From: Anaerolineae bacterium
Lineage (GTDB): Bacteria > Chloroflexota > Anaerolineae > Aggregatilineales > Aggregatilineaceae
Assembly (NCBI GenBank): GCA_016926875.1
Contig: JAFGNU010000043.1
Coordinates: 37,954-101,953 of the forward strand
Direction of reading: 5' to 3'
DNA length: 64,000 nt
The notes under the pieces were generated by a model. That model saw only the letters and a list, made by a program, of their open reading frames with translations, was not told the origin of the DNA and did not search any database. Of this stretch, positions 17,308-26,000 are shown piece after piece; position 1 is the first letter of the stretch; each line of letters starts with the position of its first letter. Position numbers and translations under genes: made by a program.

Positions 17308-20115
17308 TCAGTTTACGGCAGCCGCGCCGGGTGCGGGTTGGACTGTGCGAGCACGGCGTCGGCGCAAGTACTTTTCAGTTTCTACCGCCGGGAAGATCGA
17401 TCCCGCCAGCAGCAGCGCCACGACAAATTCGGTTGTATCGAGCGGGGTTGTGTCCAGAATATCATTGGCGACCGGTGCGTATACAACCGCGATCTGCAAG
17501 AGGGCGGTGGTGAGGACTGCAAGCCATAGCAACGGGTTGGACCGCAGCGGTACCTTCAGGAACGATGCATCGCCAGCATGGATGGCCGATACCTCGAACA
17601 CCTGCGACAGCGCCAGGATGGTAAAGGCGATGGTCCGCGCCACGACCAGCGCGTCATCGGATGGGTCGAGCAGTTCGCCGCCGTGACGATTGAGTCCCCA
17701 CAGGAAGCCAATCAGGGTGCAAACGCCCAACCATATCCCCACCCAGATCACATGCAGGCCGACGCCGTGCGCAAAGATGCTTTCCCTGGGCGGGCGCGGC
17801 TTGCGCTGCATAACATCCGGTTCGCTCGGCTCAAAACCCAGCGCCACGGCGGGCAGCCCGTCTGTGGCCAGGTTGATCCACAAAATCTGGATCGCCAGCA
17901 GGGGCACGCGCAGGCCCATCATCAGCGCGCCAAACATCGTGACGATCTCGCCGGAGTTGGTGCTCAGCAGGTAGCGGATAAACTTGCGGATGTTGTCATA
18001 GATTGTGCGTCCTTCTTCAACCGCCGCGACGATGCTGACAAAGTTGTCGTCGGTGAGCACCATATCTGCCGCGCCCTGGCTGACGTCTGTGCCGGTGATG
18101 CCCATTGCCACGCCGATGTTCGCCTGCTTGAGCGCCGGGGCGTCGTTCACGCCGTCGCCGGTCATGGCGACGATATGCCCGTGTGACTGCAACGCTTCCA
18201 CGACACGCAGCTTGTGTTCCGGCGTGACGCGGGCGTAAACCGAGGTGGTATTGACTGCTTCGCGCAGGTCGGCTTCGCTCATTGCGTTCAGATCGGCCCC
18301 GGTTAGCGCGCTGCCGTTTTCCCGGATAATGCCAAGCTGCCGGGCAATGGCGACCGCCGTCAGCTTATGATCGCCTGTGATCATCACCGTGCGGATTCCG
18401 GCGTCGGTGGCGACCTGGATAGACTCTCCGGCTTCCTGGCGCGGCGGGTCTACGATGCCGATCAAGCCTAACAGCGTCAGGTTGCGCTCCAGCGTTTCGG
18501 GTTCAAGTTCGTCCGGCACCGCGTCCAGCGGGCGGTAGCCGATCCCGATCACGCGCAGCCCTTCGCTTGCCATCTTTTCGATCTGGTTCTGCCAGGCGAT
18601 GATGCGGTCGGGCGTCAGGGCTGCTGCCCGGTCCGGCATGGCCTCATGCGAGGCCCATTCCAGCAGGCGATCCGGCGCGCCCTTGGTGAAAGACACAAAC
18701 GGCGCGTTCCCAAAAATCTGCACGGCGAAGCGTCCTTTTGGCTGGTGGATAGTGGTCATTGCCTTGCGCTCGGAGCTGAACGGCAGTTCGGCCACGCGCG
18801 GCAGGTCATCTTCCAGCGTGGAACGGCTCCACCCGGCTTTACCGGCCAGCACCAGCAGTGCGCCTTCGGTGGTGTCGCCGACCACTTCCCAGGGCGTGTC
18901 TTCGTCGCTCTGTTCCAGATAGGCATCGGTGTTCAGCGCTGCCGCCTTGATGATGCGTGACAGCACGTTGTCATTCACCGGGTTGATCTTTGTGTGATCC
19001 TCGTAGAATTTGCCGACCGGCTGGTAGCCCGCGCCGCTGACGCGCACATCGTCGCGCCCCGGCATGGCGATCAATGTGGCCGTCATTTCGTTGCGGGTCA
19101 GCGTGCCGGTTTTGTCAGAGCAGATGACCGACACCGATCCCAGTGTTTCGACGGCGGGCAGCTTGCGAATCAATGCCTGGCGCCCGATCATACGGCGTGC
19201 GCCCAGCGCCAGCGCGATCGTGATCACGGCAGGCAGCCCTTCGGGGATGGCGGCCACGGCTAAGCTGATCGCGGTCAGCAGCATTTCTTCGACGTCTTCG
19301 CCGCGTGCCACTCCGGCTACAAAGACCAGCGCACATACTGCCAGCGCCGCGCCTGCCAGCCAGTAGCCCATTTTTTCCAGGCGCTCCTGGAGCGGGGTGC
19401 GGCCCTCTTCAACCCGTTGGAGCAGGGTGGCAATGTTGCCAAGCTCGGTTTTGATGCCGGTGGCGGTCACAGCCAGCACCGCGCGCCCAAATGTAACGGC
19501 GGTGCCCATGTAGACCACGTTCTGGCGTTCGGCCAGCGGCGGCGGAGAGGCGGTGTCGTCCATTGCGTCGGTGCATTTTTCAACAGCGACAGATTCGCCC
19601 GTCAGCGCCGATTCATCGATGTACAGGTTAACGGCTTCGATCAGGCGCCCATCGGCGGGGATGCGGTTTCCGGCGTCGAGCAGCACCACGTCCCCCGGCA
19701 CCAACTCAATCGCGCTCACTTCGTGGACATGGCCGTCCCGCCGGACGCGCACATGCGGCGTTTGCATCGCACCGAGCGCGGCCAATGCCTGTTCGGCCTG
19801 GTATTCCTGGAAAAAGCCCAGTGCGGCGTTCAGCACAACAATCGCCAGAATCACGATCGCGTCGCTGGTATCACCGACGAACAAGGAGATCACCGCCGCC
19901 ACCAGCAGTACAACAACCATCACGCTGGTAAACTGGCCGATCAACAGCGTCCAGATGGGCGTACCCTGTTCGCGTGGGAGTTCGTTTTTGCCAACTTGCT
20001 GATGGCGCACCCGGACCTGGTCTGTGGTCAGGCCCGTTTCCGGGTCGGTTTCCAGTTGCTGCAAGGTCGCGTCAACGGTCAGGGCGTACCAATTTTTTTG
20101 TGTTTGGGGAGACAT
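17308..20115 (-). CDS. P2-type cation-transporting ATPase, probably Ca2+
   Basis: 935 residues. It pumps cations across the cytoplasmic membrane at the cost of ATP. The N-terminal cation-ATPase domain, the actuator loop (TGES in [11 protein letters not shown]), the phosphorylation motif DKTGTLT with Asp about 334, and the hinge [12 protein letters not shown] are all present. The fourth membrane helix carries PEGLP and the sixth carries NLATDGLPA, which correspond to Ca2+ site residues in SERCA-like pumps, so Ca2+ is the likely ion, though K+/Na+ pumps of the same group cannot be excluded. The ATG at 20115 is preferred; the upstream extension has no conserved sequence. Confidence 0.92.
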   Translation of the reverse strand: MSPQTQKNWYALTVDATLQQLETDPETGLTTDQVRVRHQQVGKNELPREQGTPIWTLLIGQFTSVMVVVLLVAAVISLFVGDTSDAIVILAIVVLNAALGFFQEYQAEQALAALGAMQTPHVRVRRDGHVHEVSAIELVPGDVVLLDAGNRIPADGRLIEAVNLYIDESALTGESVAVEKCTDAMDDTASPPPLAERQNVVYMGTAVTFGRAVLAVTATGIKTELGNIATLLQRVEEGRTPLQERLEKMGYWLAGAALAVCALVFVAGVARGEDVEEMLLTAISLAVAAIPEGLPAVITIALALGARRMIGRQALIRKLPAVETLGSVSVICSDKTGTLTRNEMTATLIAMPGRDDVRVSGAGYQPVGKFYEDHTKINPVNDNVLSRIIKAAALNTDAYLEQSDEDTPWEVVGDTTEGALLVLAGKAGWSRSTLEDDLPRVAELPFSSERKAMTTIHQPKGRFAVQIFGNAPFVSFTKGAPDRLLEWASHEAMPDRAAALTPDRIIAWQNQIEKMASEGLRVIGIGYRPLDAVPDELEPETLERNLTLLGLIGIVDPPRQEAGESIQVATDAGIRTVMITGDHKLTAVAIARQLGIIRENGSALTGADLNAMSEADLREAVNTTSVYARVTPEHKLRVVEALQSHGHIVAMTGDGVNDAPALKQANIGVAMGITGTDVSQGAADMVLTDDNFVSIVAAVEEGRTIYDNIRKFIRYLLSTNSGEIVTMFGALMMGLRVPLLAIQILWINLATDGLPAVALGFEPSEPDVMQRKPRPPRESIFAHGVGLHVIWVGIWLGVCTLIGFLWGLNRHGGELLDPSDDALVVARTIAFTILALSQVFEVSAIHAGDASFLKVPLRSNPLLWLAVLTTALLQIAVVYAPVANDILDTTPLDTTEFVVALLLAGSIFPAVETEKYLRRRRARTVQPAPGAAAVN

Positions 20116-20383
20116 GTACCATTTGCTCCTCTGTCTTGCGTGGTGTAGTCGGCGCATGATTCAGACGCGCCGCCTGGTTCACATAACCGGCATTCATTGT
20201 AGAACAACTTGTGCGTGGTGTGAATGGCTGCGACCCCCTAAAATTTAGGGGCGTTCAGCATGGGAGCGGTGGTCGAGTTGTCTTGCCGGTCGCTTTGATC
20301 GCTCTGGACAGGTTACAATCGGTTGCGGCGGGAAACTGCCGGTTTCTAGACTATCATATCTGGCCTGTCAGCGATAATGGGGG

Positions 20384-21133
20384 ATGCCTGTGGTAACCAA
20401 ACGATCGGTTTGTACCGGCGTGCTGTCGGTGATGGGGATTGGACTGGTTGCGTTAAGCGTGGCGGCATTGGCAGCGGGCAGTGTATCGGGCTACGATGCG
20501 GCCACCTACACCCCAACGCCGTTTATCGACCCGGCTGGCTGCTGGGAGCCGCCGGACGATTACACGCGCGTATGGGTCAACGGCGCGCTGTTGAACAGCC
20601 GCACGCTGGCAATGCTCGATCATGCCCAGGACCTGTACCAGGCTCAAGGCGGCGTGATCGACTTTCACCTGGCGATCACGCAGGGCAGTTACACGGGCGG
20701 CGCGCTGGCGGCCAGCTTTGGCACACATGACGGCGGCGGCGCGGTAGACCTGTCCGTCCGCAGTCCGCTAGACTGGTCCGTGCTGTGGGACGAGATCGGC
20801 CCGATGCTGTACGCGCTGCGCGTGGCGGGCTTTGCGGCGTGGCTGCGCGACACGGACGAGCTGTATCCCGGCTCCGCGATCCACATTCACGCGATTGCGC
20901 TTGGCGACGCGGAACTGTCCGAAGCGGCGCGCGCCCAGATCGACGGCACGTTTGGCTACCTGCGCGGATTCAACGGCCTGCCGCGCCTGGACGGCATCCC
21001 GCTCGCGGATCGCTACGGCGGCCCGGTGATCTGCCAGTGGATGATCGACCGGGGTTTTGATGACATGCGCGGCCAACCGAACCCACGCCCAACGCCCGGC
21101 GGTACGGCGCTGCCGGTCCCGGACCTGCCATAG
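20384..21133 (+). CDS. Exported M15-like peptidase (possible carboxypeptidase)
   Basis: 249 residues. A basic N-terminus and hydrophobic helix (about 8-32) act as a signal peptide or membrane anchor. The segment SFGTHDGGGAVDLS matches the SxGxHxxGxAxD zinc signature of M15 (VanY/DD-carboxypeptidase-like) enzymes, and IHIHAIALGD supplies the second His. Such enzymes trim peptidoglycan stem peptides, so a cell-wall role is likely but not shown. The tail is Pro-rich. The THEP1 gene starts 18 bases later, so the two may share a transcript. Confidence 0.75.
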   Translation: MPVVTKRSVCTGVLSVMGIGLVALSVAALAAGSVSGYDAATYTPTPFIDPAGCWEPPDDYTRVWVNGALLNSRTLAMLDHAQDLYQAQGGVIDFHLAITQGSYTGGALAASFGTHDGGGAVDLSVRSPLDWSVLWDEIGPMLYALRVAGFAAWLRDTDELYPGSAIHIHAIALGDAELSEAARAQIDGTFGYLRGFNGLPRLDGIPLADRYGGPVICQWMIDRGFDDMRGQPNPRPTPGGTALPVPDLP

Positions 21134-21151
21134 CGGGAGGAATCAGGCGTC

Positions 21152-21679
21152 ATGAGCACGACGATTTTGTTAACCGGGCATCCCGGCTGTGGCAAAACGA
21201 CGCTGATCAAACGCGTGGTGGAGCGCTTGAACTGCCCTGTCGGCGGGTTTTATACGCAGGAAATCCGCGAAGGCAGCGCACGTCAGGGTTTTGAGATCGT
21301 CACGTTCGACGGGCAGACGGGCATCCTGGCGCATGTAGATATCCACAGTCCCCGGCGTGTTGGGCGCTACGGCGTGAACCTCGCCGCATTAGAATCGGTG
21401 GGTATAACGAGCGTGCGGCACGCGATGCAGGGGGGCGCGCTGGTGGTGATCGATGAGATCGGTCCAATGGAATTGTTTTCCGCCCCATTCCGGCAGATGG
21501 TGCTGGATGCGCTGGACGGTGATGGGGTGGTGTTGGGATCGATTGTCCGGCGCAGCAAACCGTTTTCCGACCAGATCAAGGCGCGGCCCGACGTGACGCT
21601 GGTCGAAGTCCATCCCGGCAACCGTGACGCGCTGGTGAATGAGCTTGTCGCGCGGCTGCGCGCGGCGGGGTGCGGGTGA
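21152..21679 (+). CDS. THEP1-family nucleoside-triphosphatase
   Basis: 175 residues, the normal size for the NTPase_1 (PF03266) family first studied as Aquifex THEP1. It hydrolyses nucleoside triphosphates in vitro; the physiological role is uncertain. Walker A is GHPGCGKTT (about 9-17) and Walker B is LVVIDEIGPMEL, with the conserved GGFYTQEIRE between them. The start is preceded by GGGAGGA. It follows the M15-like gene closely. Confidence 0.88.
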   Translation: MSTTILLTGHPGCGKTTLIKRVVERLNCPVGGFYTQEIREGSARQGFEIVTFDGQTGILAHVDIHSPRRVGRYGVNLAALESVGITSVRHAMQGGALVVIDEIGPMELFSAPFRQMVLDALDGDGVVLGSIVRRSKPFSDQIKARPDVTLVEVHPGNRDALVNELVARLRAAGCG

Positions 21680-21763
21680 ATTGGATCGTGTAACGACCGC
21701 TGAGCAAAGAAGGGATCGTTGCAAAAATACCGTTCGCTGACTTTCATCAAAAAACGGCCAGGT

Positions 21764-22924
21764 ATGCTGTCACCTGCACGGCTGCGGGTGCAGGTGGGAG
21801 CTATTACGCTCACGCGCACGGTGACCAATACCAGCCACCGCATGATCTACCCGTTCCTGCCGACCATTGCGCGCGGGCTGGGCGTGGACCTGGAAGCCGT
21901 CGCGCTGATCGTCACCGCCCGATCCGGGCTTGGACTGGGCAGCCCGCTGTTTGGGTCACTGGCCGACCGGCACGGGCGCAAGCTTGCTATGCTGCTGGCC
22001 ATGCTCGCTTTCACGGTGGGGATGGTATTGGTTTCGATCTGGCCGACATATCCGGCGCTGTTTGCCGGGCTGCTGCTCACCATGATCGCAAAACTGGTCT
22101 TTGATCCCGCCATGCAAGCTTACATCGGTGACCGGGTGCAGTACGCACAGCGCGGGCGGGCGCTGGCAATTGCCGAAATGAGTTGGTCGAGCGCGTTTTT
22201 GCTGGGCGTGCCGCTGGCCGGGTGGCTGATCGCCCGCACAGACCGGTGGTATGCGCCGTTTCCCTGGCTGGCCGGGTTGGGCGTGTTGTTTGCTGCGGCG
22301 TTGTGGATCATTCTACCCTCGGATGCGCCGCAGCCCGGCGAGCGTCCGGCGCTGGTACGCAGCTTACAGGCTGTGCTGGAACACCCGGCGGCCCTGGCCG
22401 GACTGGTTATCGGCCTGCTGATCAGCGCCAGCAACGAAACGGTGAACATTGTCTTTGGCGTCTGGATGGAAGATGCATTTGGGCTGAAGGTAGCGGCGCT
22501 GGGCGCAGCATCGGCGGTGATCGGCATTGCCGAACTTGGCGGTGAAGGGTTGGTGGCAGGACTGGCGGACCGGCTGGGCAAACGCCGCGCGGTTATGCTG
22601 GGCATTGTATTGAATGCGCTGGCGTGCCTGGGACTGCCCGCGTTGGGCTTCAGCGTGGAGGGGGCACTGGTTGGCCTGTTCGTCTTTTTTATCACGTTCG
22701 AGTTCCTGCTGGTGAGCACCCTGCCGTTGATGTCGGAACTGGTGCCCGGCGCCCGCGCAACGTTGATGGCCGGGTACGCAGCAGCCCTTGCCGGTGGGCG
22801 TATGGTCGGCGCGCTGCTCGGTCCTGCTTTGTTTGAGGTTGGGCTGCTGGCAAACGGGGCGGCGGCTGCGCTGTTGAATGTGATCGCGCTGCTGCTGTTG
22901 ATCCGGTTTGTGCGGCAGGCGTAG
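21764..22924 (+). CDS. Major facilitator superfamily transporter
   Basis: 386 residues with about 12 transmembrane helices. Motif A of the MFS appears as GSLADRHGRKLAM between helices 2 and 3, and a related GLADRLGKRRAVM in the second half, showing the internal duplication. The substrate is not predictable from the sequence. The start is uncertain: ATG 21764 is chosen, but a TTG at 21719 has the better ribosome binding site (AAGGGA, 3 bases upstream) and would add 15 residues. It converges on the macroglobulin gene. Confidence 0.87.
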   Translation: MLSPARLRVQVGAITLTRTVTNTSHRMIYPFLPTIARGLGVDLEAVALIVTARSGLGLGSPLFGSLADRHGRKLAMLLAMLAFTVGMVLVSIWPTYPALFAGLLLTMIAKLVFDPAMQAYIGDRVQYAQRGRALAIAEMSWSSAFLLGVPLAGWLIARTDRWYAPFPWLAGLGVLFAAALWIILPSDAPQPGERPALVRSLQAVLEHPAALAGLVIGLLISASNETVNIVFGVWMEDAFGLKVAALGAASAVIGIAELGGEGLVAGLADRLGKRRAVMLGIVLNALACLGLPALGFSVEGALVGLFVFFITFEFLLVSTLPLMSELVPGARATLMAGYAAALAGGRMVGALLGPALFEVGLLANGAAAALLNVIALLLLIRFVRQA

Positions 22925-22949
22925 TATGGAATCAAGCTATTTCGAAATG

Positions 22950-22984
22950 AAAAAGCCCGCAGGCGGCACGTGGCAGCCTGCGGG
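22950..22984 (-). terminator. Terminator of the alpha-2-macroglobulin gene
   Basis: CCCGCAGGC (22956-22964) pairs with GCCTGCGGG (22976-22984). On the minus strand the hairpin is followed by CTTTTTCATTT. It lies 30 bases after the stop. Confidence 0.85.
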
Positions 22985-23013
22985 TTGTGGTATGTTTCAG
23001 GAACGCTGACCGG

Positions 23014-26000
23014 CTAGTCTTCTTCCGGCAGCACGGTGAACAGCATACCCTCGCCGCGCCCGAACACCTCCGGGAAGTAGAAGGCGTAAGCGTGGCTCGG
23101 CATGGTCTGGAACTCGCCGGGGATGCTGGCGCGCACCTGGTAAGTGTAGACATAGGTGCCGCGCGGCAGGAAATCGGCGTACAGGTTGACCTGCTCGTCG
23201 CGCATCTCGGTGTGGTCGAACAACCACCAGCCCCAGTACCAGTGCGGGTTGTAAGCAGGCCGGATAGTTGGCGCCTCGACAAGCTGGCTGGTCGTCAGCA
23301 GCGAGGTGTCCAACGGCTCGGTGCCTGCCGGGATCGGGTCTTCCAGCACGAAGTAGTAGATGTCCTGCGGCAGGTTGATCGTCAGGCGCACCGTGATCAC
23401 ATCGCCCACGCGCGCCTGGTTGATCGGCATATCCGGCTGGTTTTCCATGTAGAACTCGCGTGAGACGGTGATGCCCCGACTGATAGCTTTGGCTTCGGAT
23501 GCCCACAGCCGCACGTTGAGGTGGGCCGTGTAGTACAGCGCCCCGTCGCCCTCGCCCCGGATGACCGTCAGGCGGTTGATCTCGTCGCGCAGCAGTTCCT
23601 TGACTTCCACGCGCAGCACTTCACCCTCGCGCACGGTATCCGGCGTGACGGTGCCTTCGGTCAGCGCGTTGCCGTTGAGCGTCAGCGCGTAGTCGTAGTT
23701 ACCGCGCAGTTCGCCGGTGGCAACCATCCAGTCGGTCAGCGCCATAACCGCCCAGGCGGTTTCCTGCGTGGTCGTCCAGTGATCGCCTTCGCGCGCGACC
23801 ATCAGCCAGCGCACAGCGTTAGGCAGAATCTCGTTGTCCGGCTGGACGCGGGTCAGCGCATTGAGCACCAGGGCTGTTGTGCGCGTGTCGCTGCTCCAGT
23901 TCCACCAGTCCATTTCCTCTTCTTCCCAGTGCGCGCCCGTAGCCGACAGGATCGCGGCAGTTTGCAGGTCGCTGACCAACTGCGCGACCGCCGGGTCAGC
24001 CGGATCGAACTCGTTGTAGGCCATCAGCAAGAAGCTCAGCGCCCAGTAATCCATCTCCAACCGTTGATCCAGCAGCGCATCTAGCTCGGCTTTTTGCACC
24101 TGGTTATCACGTGCCAGCACGTAGAGGTAAAACGCCTGGCGATTCAGCCGCCATATGGACGTGTCGATGTCAAGCCGCCGGAGGTCAGCGCGGAAGGAGT
24201 TCAACGCGCGGTCGAGCATGTTTTGGTCCACTTCGAACCCGGCATCCCGCGCTTCGATCAGGCCCAGCGCGGCGTAGGCGGTGATGTAGGGGTTGCTTTC
24301 CATCAGGCGGAACCAGCCCCACCCGCCATCGGGGTTTTGTTCTTTAGCGAGCTTGTCCAGCGCCTCGTTAAGCACGACCAGCAGGTTATCCCTGAGTTCG
24401 GGATCGTCCAGCCCCAGGTCTTTCAACGCGCGGTAGGTCATCACGTTGGGCAGGAAGCGGCTGATCGTCTGCTCGATGCACTGGTGCTTGTAGTTCTTCA
24501 GGTAGTTCAGCGCGTCGACGGTGGTCACCGCCAGCGACGGGTCCAGGTGTATGGTCAATTCGCCCTGGTCGACGTCCAGGCGCGGCGGCAGACTGATCGC
24601 CTCGGTGCGTGCGCCACCTTCACGGAGCACGCCGCCTGTGCCGACCGTGTCCGGCGCAGTATAGCGGTACACCGGGATGGTGCCGTCCGGGCCGGTAGCC
24701 AGCGTGGGCTTGGTAGCGTCCTGGTAGCCGTCCTGGCCAATGGCGAAGAACGTCAGGTCCACATACGGCACGTCTTCCACGACCGCGAGCCATTCCACGC
24801 GGGCGCGCTGCCCGGCTTCGATGGTAACGCGCTGGGTGACGTCGCTTTCCAGCGTCACGCCGGTGGCTTGCAGCGTGGCTTCAACTTCCTGCGCGGCATC
24901 GGTGTTATTGTTGATCACTGAGGCCAGCGTCACGCGGTCGCCCACGACCATAAAGCGCGGTGCCACCGGGCGCGTGAGCAGCGGCAGCGTGCTCATCACG
25001 TCCAGTTCGGCGTCGCCTACCTGCGTATCGACCGTCAGGCCACGCGCGTCCAGATGCCAGGTGGTCAGGTTGTCCGGCAGCGTGACCGACACGGACGCCT
25101 GGCCTGTAACGTCGGTGACTACGCTCGGCGCCCACAGCGGCGTTTGCTGGAAGTCCTCGCGGATGGTGACTTGTGCAAGGCCGGTATCTGGTGCGCCTTC
25201 GGCTGCCATCTCTTCCTCTGCGGATTCAAGCATCACCGCGCCCATAGCCACAGCATCCATCGCTCCTGGCTCTGCCGGGACAGCTTGCCCGGTGTCGCGC
25301 ATGTGCTCTTTCAGGAATTCATCGGTCATGACATCCAGCAGCGATTCCAGCGCAATGTTGGTATTGACATTGTTGTACTGGTACCCATAGAAATGCTCTT
25401 GCAGCGAGACGCTGTTGGGCGGCATCAGTGACAGGATCGCCAGATCGGTCAGCGTCAAACCAACCTCGGCGCTGACCGGTTCGCCGTGCGCGTCGGTGGT
25501 TTTCACATCGAAGGATACTTCGTCGCCGGGTTGAGCGCGCGTGGCGGACGGCGTGATGGTCACGTTGATAAGCCGGTTAACCGGCGTGACATCCAGCGCA
25601 ATGGTGCCCACGCGGTAGGATGGATTCAGATTCTCTTCGTCCATGCCCTTCATCAGCGTGGCCGAGATGTGGATCGTCGGCGCGTGGTCGTCGGTAATCG
25701 GCAGCTTGTATACCAGCGTTGAGCCTTCCACGCGAAAAACTTCGTACTGCTGGATGTCCGCACGTTCGACCGTGACCAGCACGTAGGATACCCCGCTGAA
25801 CGGGATCGGGATCAGCACCTCAGCCATATCGCCGGGTACGTAGCTGTCCCGGTCGGCGATCAGGTCGATGCTGTCGCTGGGGCGGCCCCACCACACAGAT
25901 TTTTCACCCGTTACCCACAGGCACAGCGTGCTGCTGTTGAGGCGTTCGCGTTCATCCAGGGTCGTGGCGCGCAGCCGGTAGATGCCCGCCTGGGGCGGCG